From: CAKOSP01 sp964370755
GTDB lineage: Bacteria; Bacillota_I; Bacilli_A; RF39; UBA660
Reading direction: 5' to 3'
NCBI GenBank assembly: GCA_964370755.1
Contig: CAYJKL010000010.1
Span: 1-45,772 of the forward strand
Length of the DNA: 45,772 nucleotides
Both the position numbers and the translations under genes were made by a program. The notes under the pieces were generated by a model. It saw only the letters and a program-made list of their open reading frames with translations, was not told where the DNA came from and did not search any database. This document shows, in pieces, positions 32,312 through 39,882 of this stretch; positions within the stretch are counted from its first letter, which is position 1; the number at the start of each line of letters is the position of its first letter.

Positions 32312-32812
32312 ATGAATGAAAAAAAATATTTAAAAATCGGAGTACCAATACTATTTATAATTGGTGCTCTTTTTCATTTCTTATACGAATGGTCAAACAA
32401 CAATTTTTTCATAGGTTTAATTTCTCCAATAAATGAAAGCATATGGGAGCATACTAAACTATCCTTAATACCAATAATCATCTACTGGACTGCATACTAT
32501 TTTAAAAATAAAAACATAGACAAAGACAACTGGTTCTTTGCACTTTTAATAACCATACTTTCTTACATAATACTAATACCAACAATATACTACTTATATA
32601 CAGAAGCCTTTGGCATACACTCTCTAATCATGGATATTCTTATACTACTTATAAGCCTAATACTAAGTCACATTCTAGGTTACCACATTTACAAACATAA
32701 AAAAAATAAAGTAAACTCAGTCTACTCTATTTTATCAATCATTTTAATAATTATTATTTATATAATATTCACAGTAAATCCACCAAACTTACCAATATTT
32801 ATACCAAATTAA
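32312..32812 (+). CDS. DUF6512 family membrane protein
   Basis: About 166 residues with five hydrophobic segments. The N-terminus shows the family-type signature GALFHFLYEWSNNNFFIGLI followed by SPINESIWEHTKL, where Tyr-Glu-Trp and Asn-Glu-Ser-xx-Glu-His form a conserved polar set between the first two helices. This is typical of DUF6512 proteins in Firmicutes; function unknown. ATG 32312 has AGGTGAT 5 nt upstream; the GTG at 32303 is inside that site. It ends 4 nt inside the stop of the convergent zinc peptidase gene. Confidence 0.7.
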   Translation: MNEKKYLKIGVPILFIIGALFHFLYEWSNNNFFIGLISPINESIWEHTKLSLIPIIIYWTAYYFKNKNIDKDNWFFALLITILSYIILIPTIYYLYTEAFGIHSLIMDILILLISLILSHILGYHIYKHKKNKVNSVYSILSIILIIIIYIIFTVNPPNLPIFIPN

Positions 32813-33474
32813 TCTCTATCAGCTAACAAAAGTAATCTAACTATTTGCAGCGCACTTGCTAGAACACCTGCTACATAAGTCATAGCAGCAGCTCCTAGCA
32901 TTTTTTTTATGCCTTCATCATCCTTAGCATTACTAAGTCCCATTTTAGCAAGCTCACTTCTAGCCCTATTACTTGCATCAAACTCAACAGGAAGTGTTAT
33001 AACCTGAAAAATAAGACCAAGAGCAGTAAGAGCAATACCAAGATAAACTAAATCAAGCATCCCAGCAATAAACCCTATAAATATAATTATATAAGATATT
33101 TGTGTCGCAACATTAACTACTGGAAATATAAAAGATCTAACTTTCATAAAAAAGTAACCTTCTTTATCTTGAATAGCATGCCCTACTTCATGAGCAGCAA
33201 CAGCCATTGATGAAATACTCTCCCCATGAAAAACATCATGAGATAATCTTACAACTTTTCTCTTCGGATCATAATGATCAGATAATGTCCCTTTAGTTTC
33301 AACAACATAAACATTATCAAGTCCATTTTTCTTAAGTATTTTCTCAGCAACTTCTTGCCCAGACATAGCCTTCGTACTTTTAATTTTAGAATACTTATTA
33401 TAACTACTAGACACTTTAAACTGTGCTATTAAAGGAATAATAAGTATTACTAAAAATAACCATAAATCTTGCAC
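32809..33474 (-). CDS. zinc metallopeptidase (YugP family)
   Basis: 221 residues. A membrane-embedded neutral zinc peptidase. It has an N-terminal helix (LWLFLVILIIPLIAQF), the HExxH-like active site AVAAHEVGHAIQDKEGY (about residues 90-106), then two or three further membrane helices. The usual YugP blocks are visible: SGQEVAEKIL, DHYDPKRKVVRLSHDVFHG and LPVEFDASNRA. The third metal ligand is probably the Glu of PVEFDAS. The substrate is unknown. It shares 1 nt with the cysS stop, so it follows cysS in an operon in reverse order (cysS first). Confidence 0.88.
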   Translation of the reverse strand: MQDLWLFLVILIIPLIAQFKVSSSYNKYSKIKSTKAMSGQEVAEKILKKNGLDNVYVVETKGTLSDHYDPKRKVVRLSHDVFHGESISSMAVAAHEVGHAIQDKEGYFFMKVRSFIFPVVNVATQISYIIIFIGFIAGMLDLVYLGIALTALGLIFQVITLPVEFDASNRARSELAKMGLSNAKDDEGIKKMLGAAAMTYVAGVLASALQIVRLLLLADRD

Positions 33475-34862
33475 TAAATTTTCACCTCATAACTAGTACC
33501 TTCTCTAGAATCTTTAAGAATAATATTTTGTTTCAATAATTCATCTCTTATTTCATCAGCTAAAGCATAGTTCTTATCTTTCTTCGCATTATTTCTTTTT
33601 TCAATCATTTCACTTATATAATCTTCGTCAATATCTAAAACTTCTTTCTTAGTTAAATCAAGTGACAATACTCCATCCCAAGATTTAATTAACTCAAGCT
33701 TAGTTACATCATTTACATCATATTTTAGTATATCATAAACTAAAGTAATTATACTTGCAGTATTAAGATCATCACCAAGATACTCTTTAAATTTTGCATC
33801 AAACTCTTCATAAACTTCTTTATCAACATTGCCATCACTAGATAAACTAAGCACTTTGCTTTTAAGTTTCTTATAAGAATTTTCAGCCCCAGCAAGCGAA
33901 TTATATGAAAACACTAATTGATTTCTATAATGACTCATTAAACACATAAATCTATAAGAAACTGGATTATATCCTTCTTCTTCAAGCGTAGAAACCGTAA
34001 GTATTCCACCTTTACTTTTACTCATTTTACCAGACTCATCATTTAGATGTTCCCCGTGTACCCAGTACTTACACCAAGCATGCCCAGTATAAGCCTCAGT
34101 CTGTGCTATCTCATTAGTATGATGCGGAAATATATTATCAACTCCACCACAGTGAATATCTAAATACTCTCCTAAAAATTTTACTGAAATCGCACTACAC
34201 TCAATATGCCACCCAGGATATCCAAGCCCAAAAGGACTTTCCCATTTTAAATCTTGATCATCAAACTTAGACTTAGTAAACCATAAAACAAAATCAGTTT
34301 TATTTTTCTTATTACCATCTTCTTCAACGTCATCCCTTACTCCACTTACCATATCATCAGCGTTATGATTAGTAAGTGTGTAATAACTATTAAGTTTACT
34401 CGTATCAAAATAAACATTACCACCAGCAGAATATGCATATCCATCACTAAGTAACTTCTCTATCATTTTAATATATTCATCAATATTATCAGTAGCAGCA
34501 CTTACTATTTCAGGAACTTTTATATTAAGCTTACCAGCATCTTTAAAAAACTCATCAGTATAAAACTTAGCAATATCCATAACAGTCTTCTTCTGCTTCT
34601 TAGCACTTGCCACCATCTTATCTTCACCAGTATCCGCATCACTTGCTAAATGACCAACATCAGTAATATTCATAACTCTTTTAACATTATATCCTAAATA
34701 AACAAGCGCTTTCTCAAGCACATCTTCCATAATATAAGTTCTTAAATTTCCTATATGCGCATAATGATACACAGTAGGTCCACAAGTATACATATTAACA
34801 ACATCTTCATTCCAAGGAACAAAATCTTCAATCTTTCTATTAAGCGTATTATATAATTTCAT
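33474..34862 (-). CDS. cysS: cysteinyl-tRNA synthetase
   Basis: 462 residues, class I synthetase charging tRNA-Cys. Start MKLYNTL; the zinc Cys and HIGH-type motif are in YTCGPTVYHYAHIGNLRTY; GWHIECSAIS and DIHCGGVDNIFPHHTNEIAQ provide the other zinc ligands; KMSKS is KMSKSKGG. The DALR-like helical region and anticodon-binding part end the protein. ATG 34862 has GAGGAGAT upstream; the longer frame to 34988 is non-coding leader. An extended -10 (TATAAT, 34882-34887 on the minus strand) puts the transcript start about 13 nt before the start, so there is no room for a T-box. The zinc peptidase overlaps its end. Confidence 0.96.
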   Translation of the reverse strand: MKLYNTLNRKIEDFVPWNEDVVNMYTCGPTVYHYAHIGNLRTYIMEDVLEKALVYLGYNVKRVMNITDVGHLASDADTGEDKMVASAKKQKKTVMDIAKFYTDEFFKDAGKLNIKVPEIVSAATDNIDEYIKMIEKLLSDGYAYSAGGNVYFDTSKLNSYYTLTNHNADDMVSGVRDDVEEDGNKKNKTDFVLWFTKSKFDDQDLKWESPFGLGYPGWHIECSAISVKFLGEYLDIHCGGVDNIFPHHTNEIAQTEAYTGHAWCKYWVHGEHLNDESGKMSKSKGGILTVSTLEEEGYNPVSYRFMCLMSHYRNQLVFSYNSLAGAENSYKKLKSKVLSLSSDGNVDKEVYEEFDAKFKEYLGDDLNTASIITLVYDILKYDVNDVTKLELIKSWDGVLSLDLTKKEVLDIDEDYISEMIEKRNNAKKDKNYALADEIRDELLKQNIILKDSREGTSYEVKI

Positions 34863-34881
34863 AAGGCATCTCCTCACTACA

Positions 34882-34887
34882 ATTATA
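34882..34887 (-). promoter_or_regulatory. -10 element of the cysS promoter
   Basis: Minus strand TGTGATATAAT: a perfect -10 with an upstream TG. The -35 is poor. The stretch from here to about 35130 holds no gene that I can support. Confidence 0.5.
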
Positions 34888-35130
34888 TCACAACATATGT
34901 GAAATTTGTATGAAACTTTAAAAAAAACGAACTTAAGTCCATAACAATCTATATTAAGGCGAGAGTAAAAACAACTTACTTTTCGCACTATTTATAACTA
35001 CTAATACGTTATTTCTTCTCTCATAGCACACAAAAGTTTATTTCTCCATCACTTCAAGCGATATACCCATATATTTACACGTCTTAATACTACTAAGATT
35101 ACAATTCTCTACTTGTCTCTGATAAAGCAT

Positions 35131-35322
35131 ATTTCACTTTATGGACTCATTTAAAATCATGAGAGGAAGCTGCAGCACGCACACCAAGAGTGTCATTTGA
35201 ATTATCATTATCCAAATTCTCTGAGTTAACATTCCATACATTTGCATTGTTATTAGAATTGAACCCAAAAGGCGAGCTTATGGTAACAAAACCCAGTACA
35301 TCATTTGTGTACAAGTTATCTA
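35131..35322 (-). pseudogene. decayed partial copy of the surface-protein 3' end
   Basis: The minus strand resembles the last 200 bases of the surface-protein gene at 35529-37145. Shared blocks in order are TTGTACACAAAT (identical, 12 bases), TACTGG, CCTTTTGGG, TGG, TTG, GGTG....GC, and at the very end AATGA.TCC.ATAAAGTGAA. Frame is lost between LYTN and SPFG. Inside the copy, where the intact gene encodes diverse residues, this copy has mainly AAT/AAC (Asn) codons. It lacks a start and about 12 codons before the end. It could be a dead duplicate of the target end or a relic of a template-like repeat. No reverse transcriptase gene accompanies it. Confidence 0.6.
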
Positions 35323-35366
35323 TATCATGTATATTAACAACAAACAAGTCTTTTAAGATTAAAAAC

Positions 35367-35395
35367 ACCAAACTTTTCATTTTGAAAAGTTTGGT
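35367..35395 (-). terminator. strong hairpin, probable terminator of the surface-protein transcript
   Basis: ACCAAACTTTTCA and TGAAAAGTTTGGT form a perfect 13-bp stem with a 3-nt loop; on the minus strand GTTTTT follows. Confidence 0.65.
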
Positions 35396-35402
35396 ATACA
35401 AA

Positions 35403-35423
35403 TTTCCGCCTTATCGGCGGAAA
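35403..35423. repeat. GC-rich inverted repeat
   Basis: TTTCCGCC / GGCGGAAA, perfect 8-bp stem with a 5-nt loop and no following T run. It stands out in AT-rich surroundings. Confidence 0.75.
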
Positions 35424-35471
35424 ATAAATTAAGTATTTCTCAACTTCTTAGTATTTCTCAAAGATCGGCAC

Positions 35472-35496
35472 GCGAAACCGAGCTATGCGGTTTCGC
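35472..35496. repeat. GC-rich inverted repeat downstream of the surface-protein gene
   Basis: GCGAAACCG / CGGTTTCGC, perfect 9-bp stem with a 7-nt loop, no T run, 33 bases beyond the surface-protein stop codon. GC-rich hairpins in this position accompany some diversity-generating retroelement targets. Confidence 0.75.
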
Positions 35497-35528
35497 TCAA
35501 AGATTGATTCTTCACTCCGCCAAAAACC

Positions 35529-37145
35529 CTAATTCACTTTATAAGGATCATTATACGTTCCAAATCCCGAAATCGATATTAGATTCGAGAGAAAAACTGC
35601 AGGCCTGGCACCAACATCCGTATAGTGGACAGCACTAATATTCAAATCCCCAGCGGAAGTTACATCCCACAAACGGGCACGAATATAAGTGGAAAAGGCC
35701 CCAAAAGGGGAACCTAACCAGTAGTAACTATTTGTGTACAAATAAGAACTACTGTTACTTATGCCAGGCGCAAGGCCTGCCATTACTGCCTCATCGGCAG
35801 TGAGTAATCCAACTTTCTCCGAAAGTGCACCATTTCCATTTGTTGTATCATCTACTGTATATGCATCTTCTTTACTAGAACATGCTAGTTCAGGTCCACT
35901 TCCTCCCGCTGTTAAACTACTACTAGATGCTGTTATTCTTGCAGCTGTTCCATATAATGTAGCATTAGTTCCAAGTCCATCTCCTGTATAACTTCCATTT
36001 GCCGAGCCAAAATCAGAACTCTGATATCCTGCTTTAGCTAAACTTCTATCATAACAAAATGTATTATCAGCTATTTGTGAGTCTACCCCACTCATATTTG
36101 TTGTATACCATGATTCTAAAGTCGTTTTCATTGGACTACCTACAGTTAAGCCTTGCCTTTCATTAAGTGTATACATATAGCCTACATATGCATTATTATT
36201 ATAACTTGAATTAAATTGATAATCTCCTATTTCTGTACCACTTCCGGTCATAACTGTTGCTGTTGAACTCGTCGGCGCTGTTGTACCACTATAAAGTAGT
36301 TTTATTGAGCCATTTCCAGCTATTCTTACTATTCTCCAGTATATTCCATTAAAAAGCATCCAATTATTATCTATTGCCCCTCTATAGTAATAACTTGTTC
36401 CGTATTCATCAGTAGTCGCGAACATTCCTTCATCTGTTGTTGCAGCCTCTGCAAAATTAGGTTCTCCCTTTGCCTCTATCGCTACTTTACCACCATTATG
36501 TCCAAGTATTAACTCAGATGACTGAGGTAATTTTATATCACTTTGTAAAATTAAACTAGAAGTTAAACTTTTTCCTTCATTTGCTGCTTGATTAGTAGTT
36601 AAATTTACAAAAGTTATTTCTGCTTCCCAATCTTGAGTAGTAGTAGCACTACCACTTATTTCATAGTCCTCAGATACTTTTATTAATCCTTTATACTCAG
36701 TAATATCATATACACCAGCAGATACAGCAGTAAGACCAGTAAGTGTTACTGCGTTTCCCTCTGGGTCAGTAATACTTAAAAGTATTTCAGGTGTTTTAGT
36801 CGCAGTTGTATAAACAAATGCATTTGCTGTTATATCAAAATATACATTATAGTTATCTGTTGCATTTGCTACATTTGTTCCAAGTGTAAGTGTTGCACTT
36901 GAAGTTGTAGTTCCAGATACATTATTTCCACCTTCAGCAAGCGTTGTTTCATTAAGTTCTAAATTTATTGGTGTTCCTTCAGTAAATGTAAGCTTAGTAG
37001 TCTGTCCACTTGCTACATTTACATCAGTATTCGCTGCAGGGCCTGCTCCTCCTGCAAAAAAGGCGTAAGATAAACTTGTTGTTAAAACTAGCAGACTTGC
37101 TACTAGAACAATCATTCTTGTTTTTGATTTTCTTTTTAGTTCCAT
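35529..37145 (-). CDS. secreted surface protein with a C-terminal lectin-like variable domain
   Basis: 538 residues. A signal peptide (MELKRKSKTRMIVLVASLLV then TTSLSYAFFAG) leads to a Thr/Ser/Ala-rich beta domain (about 30-215). The C-terminal domain begins near 245: YYYRGAIDNNWMLFNGIYWR, IAGNGSIKLLYSG, FNSSYNNNAYVGYMY, DNTFCYDRSLA, GLLTADEAVMAG, LYTNSYYWLGSPFG, then WDVTSAGDLNISAV, VGARPAVFL and GFGTYNDPYKV at the end. This YW...SP....G.L....V....GxRP order is the C-type-lectin/FGE-like domain of many gut Firmicutes surface proteins, some diversified by retroelements. The last 200 bases are visibly richer in G and C than the rest of the gene. SD AAAGGAATT; downstream lie three hairpins and a decayed copy of its 3' end. 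Ligand unknown. Confidence 0.7.
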   Translation of the reverse strand: MELKRKSKTRMIVLVASLLVLTTSLSYAFFAGGAGPAANTDVNVASGQTTKLTFTEGTPINLELNETTLAEGGNNVSGTTTSSATLTLGTNVANATDNYNVYFDITANAFVYTTATKTPEILLSITDPEGNAVTLTGLTAVSAGVYDITEYKGLIKVSEDYEISGSATTTQDWEAEITFVNLTTNQAANEGKSLTSSLILQSDIKLPQSSELILGHNGGKVAIEAKGEPNFAEAATTDEGMFATTDEYGTSYYYRGAIDNNWMLFNGIYWRIVRIAGNGSIKLLYSGTTAPTSSTATVMTGSGTEIGDYQFNSSYNNNAYVGYMYTLNERQGLTVGSPMKTTLESWYTTNMSGVDSQIADNTFCYDRSLAKAGYQSSDFGSANGSYTGDGLGTNATLYGTAARITASSSSLTAGGSGPELACSSKEDAYTVDDTTNGNGALSEKVGLLTADEAVMAGLAPGISNSSSYLYTNSYYWLGSPFGAFSTYIRARLWDVTSAGDLNISAVHYTDVGARPAVFLSNLISISGFGTYNDPYKVN

Positions 37146-37214
37146 TTTTTTAATTCCTTTCTATATTATGCCCCAAATATATCACATAAAAAACTATTTT
37201 TCAAGTAAAAATGA

Positions 37215-37244
37215 TAAAAAAAAATAAGTTTACACTTACTTATT
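37215..37244 (-). terminator. terminator after trxB
   Basis: Minus strand: AATAAGT/ACTTATT stem with an 8-nt loop followed by nine T. Confidence 0.8.
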
Positions 37245-38135
37245 CTTAGCTATTTTACTTATTACAATTGCTCCATCAGATGCTGCTGTTACAAGTTGAT
37301 AAACATCTTTTTTTATAATATCACCTATTGCGTATACATGTTTAATGTTAGTTTCAAAATCTGCATCTACTTCAACATAACCAAGTCTATTAGTTATATC
37401 AAGATCTTTAAATAAATCATTATTTGGTATCCATCCAGCATATATAAATATTCCATCTACTGATAACTTCTTACCACTTTTTAAAACTACTCCAGAAACT
37501 TTATCTTCTTTTTCAAGTATTTCTTTAATTTCATCTTCAAAATAAACTTTAATATTTTTAGTATTTAATACATCATTAGCAATACCTTCACTACCAGAAA
37601 ATTTATCTCTTCTTATAACCATATTTACTTGTTTTGCAATATTTGCTAAATAAAGCGATTCTTGCATAGCGCTGTTTCCACCACCAACTACAACTACAGT
37701 TTTATCTTTATAAAACATTCCATCACATAGTGCGCATGTACCTAGTCCATGACCAAATAATTTCTCCTCATTAGGAAGACCTAAAAATCTAGGTTTTCTT
37801 CCAGTAGCAATTATTATATTTTTAGTTAGATACTCACTATTTTCAGTAAAAACTTTTTTAACTCTATGTTCAGTTTCTATTTTAACAATTTTTTCATTAT
37901 TAAATGGTATCTCTTCATCATTAACTTGCTTAAATAAATCCATTGCAAAGTCAGGTCCAGTTACCTCACTTTTACCAGTATAATTTTTAATCTTATCAAT
38001 ATTATTAAGAAGACCACCAAGCATTTTAGCCTCAAACATTAAAACATCTAAATTAGCTTGCTTTGCATAAAGACCCGCAGTAATACCAGCAATACCCATT
38101 CCTATAATTATAATATCATATACTTTTTCTTCCAT
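37236..38135 (-). CDS. trxB: thioredoxin reductase-like flavoprotein
   Basis: 299 residues. FAD motif IIIGMGIAGITAGLYA (9-24), redox pair CALCDG (about 135-140), the NAD(P) motif VVVVGGGNSAMQESLYLA (about 147-165), and the C-terminal FAD motif VYAIGDIIKKDVYQLVTAASDG. This is the low-molecular-weight thioredoxin reductase layout. CALC replaces the more usual CATC/CAVC, and the NAD(P)-binding segment lacks an obvious HRRxxFRA-type NADPH pocket (IRRDKFSGSE stands there), so the electron donor could differ. It follows lgt by 2 nt, in the same order as in many Bacilli. A thioredoxin is not in the window apart from the CPWC membrane protein at 16601. Confidence 0.85.
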   Translation of the reverse strand: MEEKVYDIIIIGMGIAGITAGLYAKQANLDVLMFEAKMLGGLLNNIDKIKNYTGKSEVTGPDFAMDLFKQVNDEEIPFNNEKIVKIETEHRVKKVFTENSEYLTKNIIIATGRKPRFLGLPNEEKLFGHGLGTCALCDGMFYKDKTVVVVGGGNSAMQESLYLANIAKQVNMVIRRDKFSGSEGIANDVLNTKNIKVYFEDEIKEILEKEDKVSGVVLKSGKKLSVDGIFIYAGWIPNNDLFKDLDITNRLGYVEVDADFETNIKHVYAIGDIIKKDVYQLVTAASDGAIVISKIAKNK

Positions 38136-38137
38136 TT

Positions 38138-38947
38138 TTAAAACCTCACCATATTTTCTTCTGAATTATATAAACCTTCAAACTTAGTTCTTCTACTAAT
38201 AATCATAATAATACCAAGTCCTATAATAAACATTACAACCGACACAATTTGAGCAGCTTTAAGTGCCCCAAACATAAGCGAGTCAGTTCTAAGAGATTCA
38301 ATAAAGAATCTTCCAACACCATACCACATTAAATATAACGCAGTAAGTGTGCCTGTTTTAATATATTTAATTCTTCTTATAATGATAAGTATTATAAATC
38401 CTAAGATACACCAAAGTGATTCGTAAAAAAATGTTGGATGATAATAATTACCATTTATATACATTCCATCAATTATAAACTGAGGAATATTAAATCCTTG
38501 TAAATTTTTAAGTGTAGTAACCGATCCATAAGCTTCTTTATTAAAAAAGTTACCCCATCTACCAATTCCTTGAGCAAGTATTAAAGCAGGAACAATTAAA
38601 TCTATAATTTTAACCACATTTACACTATATTTTTTACAATATATAAAAATAGTTAAAAGTCCCGCTATTATACCACCATGTATCGCAAGTCCACCTTCCC
38701 AAATTTTAAGTGCATCAAGCCAGTTTCCTTCATATAAATTAAGATTAAATAAAACAAAATATATTCTAGCTCCTAAAAAACCAAAAATTACTGTCCAAAA
38801 AGACAAATTAAATAAAAAATCTTTATTTATATTAAATCTTTTACCTTCTTTTATAATTAAAAATATTGCTAGTACAATTCCTACTAAAAGAAGTACTGAA
38901 TACCACATTATTTCTATACCACCTATTTTTATTAATACTGAGTCCAT
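38138..38947 (-). CDS. lgt: prolipoprotein diacylglyceryl transferase
   Basis: A 269-residue membrane enzyme that moves diacylglyceryl from phosphatidylglycerol to the lipobox cysteine of prolipoproteins. It shows seven hydrophobic segments. The Lgt signature is GLAIHGGIIAG, ILAQGIGRWGNFFNKEAYG (essential Arg/Asn/Glu), HPTFFYESLW and GVGRFFIESLRTDSL. SD AAGGAGAATG is near ATG 38947. It forms an operon with trxB (2-nt gap). It uses the phosphatidylglycerol made by the pgsA pathway in the same window. Confidence 0.95.
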   Translation of the reverse strand: MDSVLIKIGGIEIMWYSVLLLVGIVLAIFLIIKEGKRFNINKDFLFNLSFWTVIFGFLGARIYFVLFNLNLYEGNWLDALKIWEGGLAIHGGIIAGLLTIFIYCKKYSVNVVKIIDLIVPALILAQGIGRWGNFFNKEAYGSVTTLKNLQGFNIPQFIIDGMYINGNYYHPTFFYESLWCILGFIILIIIRRIKYIKTGTLTALYLMWYGVGRFFIESLRTDSLMFGALKAAQIVSVVMFIIGLGIIMIISRRTKFEGLYNSEENMVRF

Positions 38948-39032
38948 TTATCATTCTCCTTAACTATATCAATTATACATAAATAAATTATAAAAATCAA
39001 CAAATGTTCATATAATTACTGAGGTATTAATT

Positions 39033-39665
39033 ATGATTTATGGAATAACACTTAGATATACAAATAAAAACAGTAAAGAATTATTTACTGTTTCAAAATG
39101 TTTTATAGATATTTTTAAAAAACTTAATATAACATTACTTCCACTTTATGAAGGTAATATAAATGAAAACTTACTATCTTTATGTGATGGGTTAATACTT
39201 ACTGGAAGCCCTATTCATATAAATCCAAAACTTTATAACGAAAAAGAAAAAATCAAGTACAACTTTTCGTATAACGAAGATAATTTAGATTATAAACTAA
39301 TAGAATATTTCTATAAAAACAATAAAAAGATAATTGGTATTTGTAGAGGTCTTCAAGTACTAAATGTATATTTTGGTGGTACTCTTAAACAAAGTATAAA
39401 ACATCACGAAAATACTAAACATTATATTAAAATAAATGAAAACACATTTTTAAGTGAAATATATAAAGACAAAATAATAACTGTAAATTCAAGTCACACA
39501 CAAAGCATAAAAAAACTGGCAAAAGATTTTAAAATTTGCGCAGTTTCTTCTGACAACACTATTGAAGCAATTTTCTATAAAAACATATATGGAACTCAGT
39601 GGCATCCAGAATACATGTATGATTATAAGTTTTTTGAAAACATCATAAAAAAAGAAATTATATAG
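39033..39665 (+). CDS. class I glutamine amidotransferase-like peptidase (C26, PuuD-like)
   Basis: 210 residues. The nucleophile elbow is GICRGLQVLNVYFGGTL (Cys about 109), followed by KHHENTKHYI, the SSHTQSIK strand and the catalytic His-Glu pair in YGTQWHPEYMYD. This is the gamma-glutamyl hydrolase type (peptidase C26), which cleaves gamma-glutamyl amides such as gamma-glutamyl-GABA or folate/peptide conjugates; the substrate cannot be told. Single gene, SD GAGG, convergent with the small gene at 39658 with an 8-nt tail overlap. Confidence 0.85.
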   Translation: MIYGITLRYTNKNSKELFTVSKCFIDIFKKLNITLLPLYEGNINENLLSLCDGLILTGSPIHINPKLYNEKEKIKYNFSYNEDNLDYKLIEYFYKNNKKIIGICRGLQVLNVYFGGTLKQSIKHHENTKHYIKINENTFLSEIYKDKIITVNSSHTQSIKKLAKDFKICAVSSDNTIEAIFYKNIYGTQWHPEYMYDYKFFENIIKKEII

Positions 39666-39870
39666 TTTTACCAGTAATTTCTTTTTCTTCTTCTAACTTT
39701 GCAAGTTTAAATCTAAACGCATTATAAAATCTATTTTTATACATAGGATCCAACATTTTTTCTCTTTGTACTTTTGCAAACACAGGATCAGTTAAAGTAA
39801 ATCTTCTCCAAATTTCTTTTTTATAATTTACATCTGATACAAGTCTTTCAAAATTAATTTCATTATTCAT
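39658..39870 (-). CDS. hypothetical small protein
   Basis: About 70 residues, charged and helical: MNNEINFERLVSDVNYKKEI, WRRFTLTDPVFAKVQREKML, a basic/aromatic middle and a Lys/Glu-rich end. Not recognised. ATG 39870 has GGGGGAAT upstream. It starts 12 nt after the uvrA stop, so it is probably cotranscribed with uvrA; its 3' end overlaps the convergent amidotransferase gene by 8 nt. Confidence 0.55.
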   Translation of the reverse strand: MNNEINFERLVSDVNYKKEIWRRFTLTDPVFAKVQREKMLDPMYKNRFYNAFRFKLAKLEEEKEITGKTI

Positions 39871-39882
39871 AAATTCCCCCAC

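Noticed and set aside
33474..34988. N-terminally extended CysS starting at 34988
   Set aside because: The extra 42 codons are unlike any CysS, are Cys/aromatic-rich leader sequence, and the GAGGAG site and family N-terminus place the start at 34862.
34863..35000. T-box or other riboswitch leader before cysS
   Set aside because: The cysS -10 lies about 20 nt before the start codon and no T-box TGGNACCGCG-type sequence is seen.
35190..35432. Plus-strand open frame opposite the decayed copy
   Set aside because: It is the complement of the degraded surface-protein fragment, has no ribosome binding site and includes the hairpin sequence.
35131..37145. A complete active diversity-generating retroelement in this window
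   Set aside because: No reverse transcriptase or Avd-like frame exists here and the copy has many non-adenine differences and frame loss; only a relic or trans-acting system is possible.
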